In this document: positions 19,970-36,726 of the stretch, in pieces
Numbering within the stretch: position 1 is the stretch's first letter
Layout: each line of letters opens with the position of its first letter
From: Odobenus rosmarus divergens
Lineage: Eukaryota > Chordata > Mammalia > Carnivora > Odobenidae
Direction of reading: 5' to 3'
Length of the DNA stretch: 64,000 nucleotides
Assembly (NCBI RefSeq): GCF_000321225.1
Contig: NW_004450566.1
Location: 1,266,292 to 1,330,291, forward strand
Position numbers and translations under genes: made by a program
Notes under the pieces: model-generated
What the model was told of the DNA's origin: nothing
The model's database searches: none
The model's input: the letters and a program-made list of their open reading frames with translations, nothing else

Positions 19970-21723
19970 GTCTGCAAATGCTAGCAAAGATATACCTACC
20001 TTTAAATACACCCAACATGGGAAATTATGGCTTTTTGAAATGATAAAGAGTAATGACTTTATGAAATAATTACTTTAAATAGAAAGTTTCCTTAATTTTA
20101 AAATTTATTCAACTTACAAATATTACTTCTAATTCCTTTTTGGGATTATAAGGGAATACAGTTTTATTCTAGGTGACATTTAGCCTCATTATGGGGAGGA
20201 ATATGACATTTGTAAAAATAATATTTTAAAATTAAATTTATCTAATATTATATAGTATTACCTTTCCACATTAGGGCAGATATGAAGCTAAATTCTCCCC
20301 TGGTGTGAGAAATATATGAAATTAATTTTTTGTTATCAAGGCTACTTCCAAAATACATGATCAATATATGTAGTTTTCACAGAGACTTAAGGAGTGACAA
20401 TTACATCATCTGTACATATTTAGATATGAAGTTAAACTATCATGGTTCTGTGAATTTTAATGTAAATATAGTGGTTTTAGCCTTCAGGAAACTTAGTTTG
20501 CATTTGCCTAAACATGAAGAAAAAGAAACCTTGTTTAACATTGAAAAAATTGTGTTCTTTATTTTGAAATTTTGGACTAACTGCAAGATAATCCTTTTCA
20601 TGTTATAAATATGGAAATTCGTACAAATGTTTAAAATTGATACCACTGCCATTCTTAAACTTGAGTGACCAGAAACTATCGAAAAATTGATCTGTATTTG
20701 CTTTTGGTTTTCTAATCAAGCCATTTTCAAAGAGAGATGCCTAATTAAAACCTAAAAATGACACTACATTTGAGCTACTCATGGCTCATATTCTTGAACA
20801 ACAAAAAGACAGCTAAAAACTCCTCTCTAATGCATGAGAAACTAATCAAACACAAGCACTGTTAAAAGCTAATGATTTTTCAAAATGCTTTAACCTTTAG
20901 AATGCCAGTAATTATCTCCATTATGAGATATATGACTGTGGTGGCAAAAATAAAAACAAATCAATTTAAGTAATCTATTTGAAAATTATAAATGAACGTG
21001 ACTGACTCCAGGACTCATAAAAATTAGATATTAATTCTTCTTGAGGAATACAAGTGAAGGTACTACTCTAGGTGACATCCCCATATGGAAGAGTGTAGAT
21101 TTAAAAAAATGATTATTACTGGCATTTTAAGGCAAATTAAATTTATCAAGTTATTTTCTTACTATTATCACTTTGATAGTAGGATGTCCAGATAAAATCC
21201 CCACTGCAATTTTGGATTACACCTAGTAGAGTAGAAGTCCCTCTTAGCTTATAAAGCTTAGGAAGAAACTCTGACCCATGGTATTTTTTATATCGTTTAT
21301 TTAACCCCAAGTATTTTTAAAAATTGCTATCATGCTACTTTCACCAGTCTTGGATGATGTTCTTTTGGGGGAGTGCTACACTGGCCCATTGTTTAAAACA
21401 ACACATAGAATCTAGCAAGGCACATGTCAACAGGGCTTTAAGTTGAAGCCAAACTTGGAAAATATTTTTCCAACAATCTTGTCTCCATCCTTTCAGTAAG
21501 AGGTGGAACTCCTGAAAGCATGATGGGAAAACTGCATCGAGTGGAATGTTGGGTCCTGTAAAGGTCCTACTACTCTCAGATTCTGTGAATGGAATGGATG
21601 GGAAAAATTAGTACCGCCTTCAGGTAGTAGCTGTAGGTGCTAAAGCCTCTGATGACCTCCTTCACTGAGCTTCCTATAGAGTCCGGCCTCTGCCAACCTC
21701 GGGGGAGCCGGGACCTGGCCTTG
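19970..21723 (-). other. Probable LIX1 3' UTR and flanking DNA
   Basis: This follows the LIX1 stop codon on the minus strand. No exon or young repeat is seen, which fits a conserved 3' UTR. Several TTTATT hexamers (AATAAA on the transcript strand), for example near 21296, could serve polyadenylation, and the actual end cannot be fixed from sequence alone. Confidence 0.5.
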
Positions 21724-23878
<2,155 letters not shown>

Positions 23879-24142
23879 CTACAAAACCCAAACATCTGTC
23901 ATTACTTTCAGAGCAGAAGTGTGAAAGAAAGTGTGAAAGCTGGGTAGGGCATAACTCTGATCCCCAACTATCTCAGGGAAATAGACTATAAAATACCATC
24001 AGAACACTTTGAGACTTTTCAAACACTAGAGTCCCCAAGCTTCTGGAGCATTCTTCCTTCCCTCCTCTGTTACATACATATTTGCACAATAAAATGACTA
24101 AGTAGTTGACAAATATCTTTCAACATTAAAAGTACATATGCT

Positions 24143-24358
24143 TGGGGTGCCTGGGTGGCTCATTTGGTTAAGTGTCGGACTCTTGATTTTGGCTCAGGGC
24201 TTGATCTCAGGGTTGTGAGATTGAGCCCTGCATCGGGCTTGCACTGGGCATGGAGCCTGCTTAAGATTCTCTCTCTTCCTTCTTTTCCTCTAACTACCCC
24301 CACCCCCCACTCTCCAAAAAATAAATAAATAAATAAGTAAAAAGTAAAATAATACCAA
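24143..24358 (+). mobile_element. CAN-SINE, plus strand (older subfamily), in LIX1 intron
   Basis: The head is 'tgcctgggtggctcatttgg' and the body 'gacicttgattttggctcagg'-type text of the older subfamily, with tail AATAAATAAATAAGT. TACATATGCT duplicates at 24133-24142 and 24359-24368. Confidence 0.93.
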
Positions 24359-24523
24359 TACATATGCTCTAACATTTCTACACCCAAGAGGTTATCTAAA
24401 AATATCAGCACATCTCAGAATAATGTATAGGTAAAGTTATTTATTGTACTGTTTTTTTTTTAATTGCCTGAGGCTGGAAATATATTAAATGCTTATTTTT
24501 ATTTTTTAAGGATTTATTTATTT

Positions 24524-24987
24524 ATTTAAATAGAAAATCCTCCACTGTAATCCTCTTCAACACAGTGTATCACTGAGAACAAGATACAGAAAAGGAAAAA
24601 TAGTAATAATCTACTCTGCTTTTCAACCTGGCTCTTCTTGGGTCCAGAATTATAAATGTTTAAGTGATGTACTGACAGGTATTGACTGATGTACCTTATG
24701 TCTTAGCTGACATTGATTTGCTATAAATGAGCATCAAAGGGCTCAGCAACGGCAAAGATTCTGATTTTTGTTGCTTTTGCTGTAGGTTCCATGCCATTCC
24801 AGGAGAAGTGGGCAGTTTTGACCAGCTGGGGAAAACTGCCTTTGGCCAAGGGAGAACCTCTGCTTTTAGTTTACAGAATGGTGCAATTTTCTGATTGTAG
24901 GGTGGAAAATAAATTTACTATTTTCCCAGCTGATTCCAGTTCCTGCATCTAATTAGATGGGGTCAGCTTGAGGTAGACATTGTCAAA
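24524..24987 (+). repeat. Direct duplication, copy 2 (uninterrupted)
   Basis: This 464-base segment matches 19205-19969 minus its SINE block. It retains the unoccupied SINE target site. It lies within the LIX1 intron and inside the tail of an older SINE. Confidence 0.9.
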
Positions 24988-24998
24988 AATATTTTTTA

Positions 24999-25162
24999 GG
25001 GGCACCTGGGTGGCTCAGTTGGTTAAGCATCTGCCTTCAGCTCAGATCTTGATCCCAGGGTCCTGGGATTGAGCCCTGCATCAGGCTCCCTGCTCAACTG
25101 GGAGTCTGCTTCTCCCCCCTGCTCATGCTCTCTCTCTCTAATAAATAAAATCTTAAAAAAAA
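24999..25162 (+). mobile_element. CAN-SINE, plus strand, inside the nested tower
   Basis: A full body from 'ggcacctgggtggctcagtt' to the tail AATAAATAAAATCTTAAAA. It abuts the minus-strand SINE body tail to tail. Confidence 0.93.
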
Positions 25163-25351
25163 TTTTTTTTTAAGATTTATGCATTAGAGAGTGTGTGTGA
25201 GTGGGAGGAGGGGCAGAGGGAGAGAATCTTCAAGCTGACTCCCCAGGGAGCATGGAGCCCAATGTAAGTCTCCATCTCACCACCCATGAGATCATGAACT
25301 GGGCCAAAAACTGAGTCAGATGCTTAGCTAACTGAGTCACCCAGGCACTCC
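25163..25351 (-). mobile_element. CAN-SINE body, minus strand (outer element of the tower)
   Basis: T-run and 'aagatttatgcattagagag', then reverse-complement body text ending at the head 'gagtcacccaggcactcc'. It is more diverged than the plus-strand SINE beside it, in keeping with greater age. Confidence 0.9.
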
Positions 25352-26008
25352 TTAAATGCTCATTTTGAAAGCAATAGTTTAAAAAAAGGATGATACTGAA
25401 GAGTAGCAGAATTTGCTGCCTCCAAAATATGAGTTCAGGACATGCCACCCTAAAAACATGTCACTTTGGTATATTAATTATTTTAAGCTGTAAGCACTTG
25501 AAAAACAGCAAATGGAAGGAAAGGCTTTCTCTGAACTCCCCTTACCTGCCTAAAGACACATCTTCCCAAAGGAACCCAATTATGATAAATCCTTTCCTGA
25601 GGAATTTCATCAACTAGGGAAGATTGACCCTTATCATAGAAGAAGACATAGACTAACATACCTCCCATCTATTCTTCTAAGGGCCCACTCATCTTTCTTA
25701 AGAATCATTTGCTATCCCCTAAGAGGCCTTCCCCCTTCCTCTTTCCCTATTACGAGGGTATTCGATCCTAAATTCCAAGCCACCTCAGAAAGATACTATT
25801 TTCCCCTGAGTATCTCTCATGTATACATGAGGTATATGTGTTAATAAAGTTCTGTTTTTCTCTTACTAATCTGTCTTTTATTACAGGAGTCTCAGCTAAG
25901 AACTCAGAAGCATAGAGGGAAAATTATTTTTCCTCCCCTACAATTCAGTCATACCACTGAATACTTTCATTCATAGAGAAGTATGAATGAGAAGGCTCTC
26001 TAGGTTCT

Positions 26009-26210
26009 TTTTTTTTTTTTTTTTAAGATTTTGTTTATTTGACGGAGAGAGACACAGTGAGAGAGGGAACACAAGCAGGGGGAGTGGGAGAGGGAGAAGA
26101 GGGCCTCCCGCGGAGCAGGGAGCCCGATGCGGGGCTCGATCCCAGGACCCTAGGATCATGACCTGAGCTGAAAGTAGATGCTTAACCAACTGAGCCACCC
26201 AGGCGTCCCC
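26009..26210 (-). mobile_element. CAN-SINE, minus strand, with target duplication
   Basis: A T-tail, then 'gggagcccgatgcggggctc' and the head 'gagccacccaggcgtcccc'. CTCTAGGTTCT flanks it at 25998-26008 and 26211-26221. It is a young-looking copy with little divergence. Confidence 0.95.
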
Positions 26211-26221
26211 CTCTAGGTTCT

Positions 26222-27300
26222 AATATAAAGAATCTCTGTGATGTGGTGTTAAAAGAAAAGCAAGGTGCACAACATATATACTGTGTGCTAGTATTTGATT
26301 AAAAAGGAATAGAAAATCCCTCTAAATATTTGCTTGTAAATGCCTATGAGAGTTCTGGCAAGATACAAAAGAACTGGGTAACATAGTTGTCCCTAAGGGT
26401 GGGAACGGGAATGCCTGTGGGGCAGGAGTGTGAGGGAGACCACCCACTGACATTCTTTTGTACCTTTGGAGTTTTGAATCATGTGACAATATTATATGTT
26501 AAAGAAAACCATTTAAATTTTTAAAAATTTTGGCCAAAAAGTAAATACAGATAACATATAATGGACAAACTACAGAAACTGTAAAATGCTCCTACGTTTA
26601 TAAATTCAGTCAGGAAAATTCCTGAAAATATGGATAATCAGGTTGAATTGACATCGAAACCAATCCCTAGTTTCCACATCCAATAGCCAGGGCTGAGCAC
26701 GGCATTAAGCTTCAATCAGCATCCTTTCCCTTCATGATATCAAGGGCAAGCTAAACTATAAACTCTGAAGACTTTATTTTCCTAATGTGATTAGAAGTGG
26801 CAGTCTTCCATTGAAGCTATCTGCATTTTTTTTTTCTTTTTTGGTCAGAGAAACACCTATCATGGCTTAACAGTATAAACCACATAGACACAATATAATT
26901 AAGGAAATTAAGGAAATTTTTGGTCATGACACTAGTTATGAAAACTAAACATTTAGACAGTTGTTTTACTGACCATTCAAAAAAACTGATTTTTATTGTC
27001 TTTCCCTCTGCTTGCTCAGGAAAAAGTTTAAATTATGAAAATGAGGAGACCTAAGACATTCTGATATTTCAGACATCTTAAAATTATTAGGTAAATTTTA
27101 AAGCTATAAGATGATCAGAAGAGCAAATATCACCATTCTTATGTCTGAAATTGCCAGTAGAATGTAATGGTTTTTTTTTTTTTTTCTTTTCAGTTGGGGA
27201 TTTTGTCTATTTTCTACTGTACAGTAAGCACTCGAAGAGCCCAGAGAGACCTCAGTAAAAGCAAAACCATGTGTTTCCATTAATTAAAATACGACATGGA
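26222..27300. other. LIX1 intron, no clear feature
   Basis: AT-rich intronic DNA. T-runs at about 26827 and 27172-27185 are simple sequence. No exon or confident repeat is seen. Confidence 0.5.
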
Positions 27301-27521
27301 GGGCGCCTGGGTGGCTCAGATAGTTGGGCGTCTGCCTTCGGCTAGGGTCATGATCCCAGGGTCCTGGGGTCGGGTCCCGCATCGGGCTCCCTGCTCCTTG
27401 GGAGCCTGCTTCTCCCTCTGCTTCTCTCTCTCTCTCCCTCTGTCTCTCCCTCTGTCTCTCATGAATAAATGGATAAAATCTTTAAAAAAATAAAATAAAA
27501 TAAAATAAAATAAAATAAAAT
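27301..27521 (+). mobile_element. CAN-SINE, plus strand, with (AAAAT)n tail microsatellite
   Basis: The body begins 'gggcgcctgggtggctcag'. The tail has expanded to repeated TAAAA units at about 27489-27525. A 15-base duplication AAAATACGACATGGA lies at 27286-27300 and 27522-27536, a long and perfect one that implies a recent insertion. Confidence 0.96.
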
Positions 27522-27536
27522 AAAATACGACATGGA

Positions 27537-29183
27537 TACCAGGGGAATTACTCCTCCTGCCCCAAACAGAGATGCCACTATCTGCTTAGGGTCCTGAGCC
27601 CACTGCCCAGGGAAGCCGTCCCTCTCATGCCCTCCCTCTCTCCTCCACTTCTCTCTGCCCCGTCCAGATTTGCACTCTGTCACATCACTATGATAATCTG
27701 CAACAGTGAGAATGGTTAGTTCTATGGCCCAATCTTAAGTAATCTGCTTCTCACCCCTGTGCTTCTCATCAAAGTAACCCCAGTGACCGAGGAGGGTAAA
27801 TCTATGCTGCCTTTCTCCCTGTACCTTTAACCTACTCACTAAAGACTTTGTAGCCAGAAAAATGAAAAGGAACACTTTTTATGTCCTGATAGGGAACAGT
27901 CTCTGTGGTGTTACAGAATGGCCACTATTTCCAAATAAGACATTTCTTTTCATTTAATGTTTTAAGACTCCACTTGAATTTTGCATTCGATTGTAATGTC
28001 CATTTTTAAAAATAATAAATACCACCTCCAGTCCTCCACCTTCCCCCAACCCAAGTTTATAATGGTTAAACTCAGTATAACCCAGAAAGATATACTGAGT
28101 TCTTGTGTGACTTTCAATAGCCCTCTTGGTATTGTCCTTGTAACCCTGTGGCCCAGTTAGAGAAACAGCCTATAGGGCTCTTAATTCCCTCCTCTGACAA
28201 TTAGTTCCTTAGTAACATATTCTTCCTCCAATGTCTTCTAAGCTCTCATTCTTATTTATATACTAACCATTGCCCCCCTTCCAGATAAACTCCCATTCTA
28301 CCCAGCAATCTTCCTAAGACTTTAGAACCCACAATTCTGCTGTGAACAAAGCCAGAAACCATTCTCATGTCCCTTGGCAACCTACGTCTCTCAAAAACTT
28401 CCCCACAGAGACTTGAACTGTTTTTGACTGCCCGAGAGTCATCCCTCACACCCCTTCTGGTTTGCCTAAATTTCTATTCCATCCCCAAGGAGTTTTTGCT
28501 GTAACACAACTGCCTCTTCCTTAGTGTTGTTCTTGTTCCTAAAATCCCACAGGGAAAATGACCTTCTTTCTGCCTTTGTACATTATGTCCCAATCTAGTT
28601 CTTGCCCTCCTCTGTAGAGATACTAATCTTACCATCACTATGTAACGTATATTGAAATATTTCCACATTCTTCCTGTCCCACTTCTTTATTTCCTGTCAT
28701 AAGACCAAATTCACTATCCTCAGATCTTCCCGAAGCTGTATGAACCCACGAAATCCTTGTATGGCTCTCATTGATTCCATCGGAAATCCTTGCATTATTG
28801 TAGACTGGCAAGGAGAGGGTTGTGGACTTCAGTAAGGATTTCCTAGTTTCACCAAGATTCCTTGCTGCCTGGTTTTCACAGTTCTGTTTTCTATCTGTCA
28901 AAGCCTTATCACTTTAAAGGAAATCTGTTTGGTGAGCTATCTGTCCTGCTCCTCATTCAAGTCTTTGTGCTGTGTTATTTGTTATGTGGCTGATGTAGAA
29001 CCCCAGGGAATTTTGGTAGGCTTGACAGATAAACAAGAAGCTGGCCTATAGGTTGGGTTGGGACTAGTGGCTAGTGCTGTCGCCATCCCTCCCCCACAAA
29101 TATCAGGGAGGGTGAGGTGCGTGAAGCAAGATTTAAGGTGAATCATGAAAGTTCAGGTTCTTTTATTTAAAATTCTGTCTTTA
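27537..29183. other. LIX1 intron, no exon seen
   Basis: No gene or confident repeat was recognised in this stretch. At 29066-29107 a 42-base segment recurs with three mismatches at 30206-30247. Confidence 0.5.
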
Positions 29184-29358
29184 GGGACGCCTGGTTGGCT
29201 CAGTCAGTTAGGCGTCTGCCTTCAGCTCAGGTCATGATCCCAGGGTCCTGGGATCGAGCCCCACGTCAGGCTCCCTGCTCAGTGGGGACCCTGCTTCTCC
29301 CTCTGCCCTTACATTCCACTTGTGCTCTGTCTCTCAAATAAATAAAATCTTTAAAAAA
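29184..29358 (+). mobile_element. CAN-SINE, plus strand
   Basis: Head 'gggacgcctggttggctcag' and tail AATAAATAAAATCTTTAAA. ATTCTGTCTTTA flanks it at 29172-29183 and 29359-29370. Confidence 0.95.
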
Positions 29359-29370
29359 ATTCTGTCTTTA

Positions 29371-31109
29371 TTTAAAATTTTGACATTTTGTTAACAAATT
29401 TTTTCACATTCATTTTGAGTTTTTAAAATAGTGCATTATATTGTCTTGATGACTGAGTTTTTTAACACTCCTTTAAATTTTGTGCCTGAGGTGAAGGCCT
29501 AACTCTCTTTACCCTAGTCTGGTCCCTTCTGGTGAGTCTGTCTCAGGGACAATGCTGGCCTCATGAACTTGTGATGAGTGCAGTCACACAGGACCCCAAG
29601 CTTGATTTCATGCTCCACTGACTTGAAATTCTTAGTAATTTTTTCACAAAAGGCCCTGCATTTTCATTTTGTATGGGCCCCAAGAATTATATGGCCAGTC
29701 CTGATCATAAAATAAATTTGAAATCAAATGGAGAAGCAAGCCCTGTGATTTCTGCAAGTTGTAGCTTTCAGCCTACAGCTTTCCTGGTTCATCATTCATT
29801 CAGTTTAAACCACCGACAGCTGGGCTCTGTCTTCACAGTGCTTCCTGGTGTTGCCTCCTATTAGGAATAATGTTTGCCCTTTCAGCTACTTCGTGGGGAG
29901 AAAATGCACTCTGCTTCTCTCTGGAACTTTGTCTGGGAGACTCGCTTGGTTCTGTGATTCATCAGAAATAAGAAAAACAAACACTGTAAATGGAGAACTT
30001 GAAAAACAGGTGGGCACCATCTCCCTACCCAAGAGAATGGATTTAAGAGGAAATCTGTTTATGGGATGAGGTTTTAAAAGGCGACCTGGAGAATTTAGCA
30101 AAGATGTAAATAAACAACTCGTCCTTGGACTGCATTAGGCTTCAGAATAAATATATTAACCAGCTTCAGTCAAAGTCCGTCTCAGATCTGACCTTGACAA
30201 GACCCAGTGACTAGTGCTGTTGCCATCCCTCCCCCACAAACATCAGGCAATTTTCTGTATGGCAAGGCTACTCTGCTTCCCTCCCACGAAGTAAACGTAA
30301 GCAGAAGCCTATCATGTTTCCTCTGAGTGCTGCCTCCTTGACAGCCCCCCTGGAAAGCCTGCAGGCAGTCAGGAGACACCAGCCTTGTTTTTATATGGTA
30401 TAGTCATCCGTAGCTAGATACAGACACACATCTATTACCCACCAGGGGTACTGAATTGCTGTGTCGGCTGCAAACAGCCCGGGTCTGTGGTCAATTCCCA
30501 TTACGTGCAGAAACAAGCTGATGCATTTAACCCTGGCCACCAAGGAATGTGCTGGGACCCAGCAGGCAACCACGAACTGGCGGAAGGAAAGGGGATGTGC
30601 TCCATGGCCCTCCTCCTGAGTTGCCAGCATCCCTACTGGGGGAGTGAGTTTGGATTTTTCCTGCCCTCACATCTTCCTCTTCCTGTGTCCCCCATCCTGC
30701 TCCCAGCCTCTTTTATGAGAATTTATGAAGCATTTCCACAGTTTGATTCAAGTTATTATTTCACATATTTAAATACGACATAGACCACACAGAAAACAAA
30801 CAGCCCATCGCAAGGTAATTAAGAATTACTAAAAGGTGGTTGAGTACAGCCATTCATAGTACTTGGACAAAATTTTAAGAATTGTTTTTTAATCTTGCCT
30901 TCCCCATCTTTGGCAGACTAACTCAATTGCATTCAAAAATCATTCTTAATTTTCTGAAAATAGCTACTAAATTACATACAAGCTACTATGTACCATGGCA
31001 GGCAACATTCATTTTATAATAAGAGAAGTACAATATTCTTTTGTTGGGGTCGAGAGGGTAGGAATTAAAATAAATGGGGTTCTTCCTTGGCAAAATTACT
31101 ATATTAGAT
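29371..31109. other. LIX1 intron with little repeat content
   Basis: No exon, SINE or L1 recognised. The moderately GC-rich part (30180-30720) contains open frames on both strands (for example 30487-30783) without recognisable domains. Confidence 0.5.
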
Positions 31110-31475
31110 ACTTTATAAATGTCATGTTATGTAAATTCCAAAAAAATCCTACCCAATGGGCGTTATGATTCTTATTTTACAGATGAGAAAACTGAGTCTC
31201 AGGGGGTGCCTGGGTGGCTCAGTCGGTTAAGCGGCTGCCTTCGGCTCAGATCATGATCCTGGGGTCCTGGGATCCAGGCCCACATCCGGCTCCCTGCTCA
31301 GCAGGGAGCCTGCTTCTCCCTCTCCCTCTGCCTGCCACTCTGCCTACTTGTGCTCTCTATCTATCTGTCAAATAAATAAATAAAATCTTAAAAAAAAAAA
31401 AAAAGAAAGAAAACTGAGTCTCAGATAATTACATGCCCAGGCAGGAAGTGGTAGAGCAGGTTTCACACATAGTTC
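31110..31475 (+). repeat. MIR element split by a CAN-SINE
   Basis: MIR core 'cttattttacagatgagaaa' and 'gaaactgagtctcag' continues after the SINE as 'ataattacatgcccaggcagg'. The SINE occupies 31203-31408, and its 16-base duplication GAAAACTGAGTCTCAG (31187-31202 and 31409-31424) is MIR sequence. Confidence 0.85.
31203..31408 (+). mobile_element. CAN-SINE inserted in MIR
   Basis: A full body from 'ggggtgcctgggtggctcag' to AATAAATAAATAAAATCTT and a long A-run. The perfect 16-base duplication indicates a relatively recent insertion. Confidence 0.96.
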
Positions 31476-31744
31476 TGTTCAGTTTTTAAAAATTGGTCTT
31501 CTTTCCTTGTGTTATGCTCCTCCCTTTTGTTTTTTTCCGTTTGACTTTAGATCATTATGGGGGGAAAGCATGGACCCTTTATAGTTCCACTCTTTTATTC
31601 TACAGCCAAGATCCCTGACATGTTGGCAGGGAGCTGCCTTGTTCTCATTTGAAAACTTTAAGTTAGATAAAGTTGTCAAGGGAATCCATGCGGTAGTCTT
31701 TGGCATTTCAAGTGAAGCCGTCCTTCTGCAGAAGTATGTATAAT

Positions 31745-32700
31745 AACAGTTGTCAATCTTCAGTGAGTATTCACCATATGCCAGGAACTGTTCTGGACTC
31801 TTTCAATTATTGTCCTGTTTAATGCTCACACTGACACTGGGAGGTAGCACCAGTACTATTAGTCTCCCTAATTTACATATGATGAGGAAACAGATTTAGA
31901 GGTGAAAAGTAGAGCCAAGCTAACCTGGACCAGCCCACTTCAGAGTCTGGGCTCAGAATCACTGAACTCATGCATGCCTCTGTTTATTCCAGAGGGTAGG
32001 CTTTAGAGATACCTGGTCTCTTCAAACCCAAGGCAATCAACATCAAAAGTCAGTGAGACCTGCCACTTAAAAGAAAACTTGATGACCAAATGAAGAGAGA
32101 GTATTTTTCTTCCAAACAAGGGACTAATGAGGGAAACCACTGATTTTTTAAAAAATGGACAGGAGGGATGTATCCACCTGCAAAGTGGCTGTATGCCATT
32201 GCAGTCCAGAAAACAGTTTGAAAGGTAGTTGAAAGCTGGTGGCTTCAGGGCTCAGATGAAACACTGTTGTAAATACACCGTGATGAACATTTTGGTCCAT
32301 AAAACTATATCTCTGATGACTTCTGGGAATTTAACCTAAAGCAATAGAAAGACTGGGGGCAGAGTCTCTTCATTATAACACTGTGTATTGATTCCTACTA
32401 GCATTGTATAAATACGGATATTCAACATTCAAGGTTAGTTTTTTTAGAGGGCACACATTTCATGCCCAATCACTACTGAACTTTCATCTGCCCAGCCCAT
32501 AAAAGATAACAGTTGGGGGTGTGAGCTCAGAAATCAGACTGTGTGGGTCCTTGCTCTGCAACTGACTAAGCTATATGGCACACTTCCTACAATGATGATG
32601 TGGGGATAGTAAATACTCATGTTTATCGTGAGTGTTAAGCTATGATATGTGTTAAATGCTTAGCACAGCGAGCACAGTGTCAGCATCCAATCAGTGTCGG
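31745..32700. repeat. Two MIR relics with unassigned DNA between
   Basis: About 31745-31935 has 'caccatatgccaggaactgttc' and 'gatgaggaaacag'. About 32520-32690 is a second MIR in the other orientation ('aatcagactgtgtgggtcc', 'aaatgcttagcacagc'). The middle is unassigned. Confidence 0.65.
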
Positions 32701-33240
32701 CTATTATTATTCTTATTGTTAATGTTATTAAGGTAGCTATTTAATTTGCAAATAATAGGTAGTGTAGTTCCTCAGCTCTATTAATATCACTTGTCAGCAA
32801 TGGATGAAACAGGGTTACAGTTTGCTGAATGTTTTGATCTAGTTAACAATGGGTGGTGGCAGATCTTGTTTAATGGAAATACCAGAACTGAGGGGGGCAT
32901 TGTTTAATATACATTACAGATAACTTCTTCTATGACTTCGGATAATTAAGAACCAAATGGTCACAACCAACACTTCAAACTGTTTAATTTGACTTAAAAG
33001 GGAACTTTGTACTGAAAAGCTGGTGAAATGTTACAGGTCTTCAGGTGGTGGTGTTCCCCAGCTGTTTCTTAGACTCAAGTGTTTTACTCCGCTTTAAGAA
33101 CGCAAAGACTGCCTTGTTTGCTTGTTTGTTTTAGTCTCCTGAGGTATGGCTTAGACAGAGCTACCATGCTGTATTTGAAGAGAGTTAAATTAAAATGACC
33201 AAAACAAAAAAAGACTAGATTATTGGGACAGGAGATGTTA

Positions 33241-33474
<234 letters not shown>

Positions 33475-33888
33475 TTAATGCTGTGGCCCTACAGTAAAAC
33501 TTCTATTATATTGAGCCTTCAGGTGTGCATTCTACAACCAAGGCTCCAGTTGATCTGGGATAAAATTCTTAATCTCACCATGACTCAGAATAAAGAGGAT
33601 TTTTGTAATCAATTTGAACATTCATTCGAATGTTAACTGATTATATATTTGCTAAAAGAATAATTTTCCCAAAGTAGAAATTTCTGTATCTTTGCACAAA
33701 GTTTTTGCTGTTAGATGGTGGTAATGTTTGAGTGGTTGCCCTCTGGAAGGCTGCCTTCATCTGTCATTTGAAATCTTTGAAATGCTGACCTTGTTCTGAT
33801 TTGATGGTAACCAGGCAAGATTATATCATTGACAGGGAAAGAATTCTCTGGTTGTTTGGACCATTCATATTTTACTGCCCTGATTCTT

Positions 33889-34050
33889 TTTTTATTTTTT
33901 TTATTATTATGTTATGTTAATCACCATACATTACATCATTAGTTTTTGATGTAGTGTTCCATGATTCATTGTTTGTGTATAACACCCAGTGTTCCATGCA
34001 GAACGTGCCCTCTTTAATACCCATCACCAGGCTAACCGCCCCCCCCCCGC
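33889..34050 (-). mobile_element. L1 3' end, minus strand, severely 5'-truncated
   Basis: The reversed L1 tail ('tgttatgttaatcaccatac', 'ttttgatgtagtgttccatg', 'cgtgccctctttaatacccatc') stops inside the C-run that corresponds to the element's G-rich tract. A 15-base duplication ACTGCCCTGATTCTT stands at 33874-33888 and 34051-34065. It lies between two LIX1 exons. Confidence 0.96.
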
Positions 34051-34065
34051 ACTGCCCTGATTCTT

Positions 34066-36018
<1,953 letters not shown>

Positions 36019-36379
36019 TCACCATTTTTATCACTGCCTCAATGGATTTCTGAACATTTTCATTCGTACATTTACTCTACACCTATTCTTTCTTACCCAT
36101 TGCTAATCCCCTGAAGATCATGCAGATTTTCCTTCTGCCATAGAGTTCATGCAAATGTTTTGGCTGGTCTTCAAATCATTTTTGTCTTATTTTATAGTCT
36201 TTGAATGTCTCCTCTGCACCACAAACTTGCATACTGTTAATAACTAATAATAAAAATAATAATAGCTACTATTATGTACTTGGTGAGTACATTCATTTTT
36301 AGGGCCTTCCTCAAATTCTTATCTCAGAGGGAAAAAATTTAAGGAAAGAAGGAAAATGGGAGATATTTTTAACACAGTA

Positions 36380-36605
36380 ATTAAGAACACAGGTTCTGGA
36401 GTCAGACTGCTTAGATTCAGATCCCAGCTATGGTATACTTGTTAGCTAAAAGACTGTGGGCAAGTTAACATTTCTGTGTCTCAATTTCCTCCTCTGTAAA
36501 TGGGAATAATAGTAATGCTTATGTCATCGAGCTGAGGATAGACACAATTATTTAATATACATGAAGCACTGAGAATACCTGGCACATGGTAATATTCTAT
36601 GGGAC
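36380..36605 (-). repeat. MIR element
   Basis: It contains 'acaggttctggagtcagactg', 'actgtgggcaagttaac', 'tcaatttcctcctctgtaaatg' and 'acctggcacatggtaat', the reverse-orientation MIR pattern. Confidence 0.8.
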
Positions 36606-36726
36606 TATCCCACTCTTATATGTACTCACATGTCCAGTTCAGGACAAGGGAGCTGCTGTTAAAATCTATTGTTTTGGCTTTTCCAGCATTTATCCCACTT
36701 TCCCTCTAATAACAGTTCCCTGATTT

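Larger units (their letters stand above)
24485..25366. mobile_element. Nested insertion tower inside a minus-strand SINE
   Basis: The outer frame is an old minus-strand SINE. Its duplication TTAAATGCTYATTTT stands at 24485-24499 and 25352-25366, its T-rich tail is at 24502-24523 and its body at 25163-25351. Between tail and body sit duplication copy 2 and a plus-strand SINE. The motif TTTTTTAAG or a close variant occurs three times, at about 24503, 24992 and 25165, marking successive breakpoints. Confidence 0.75.
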
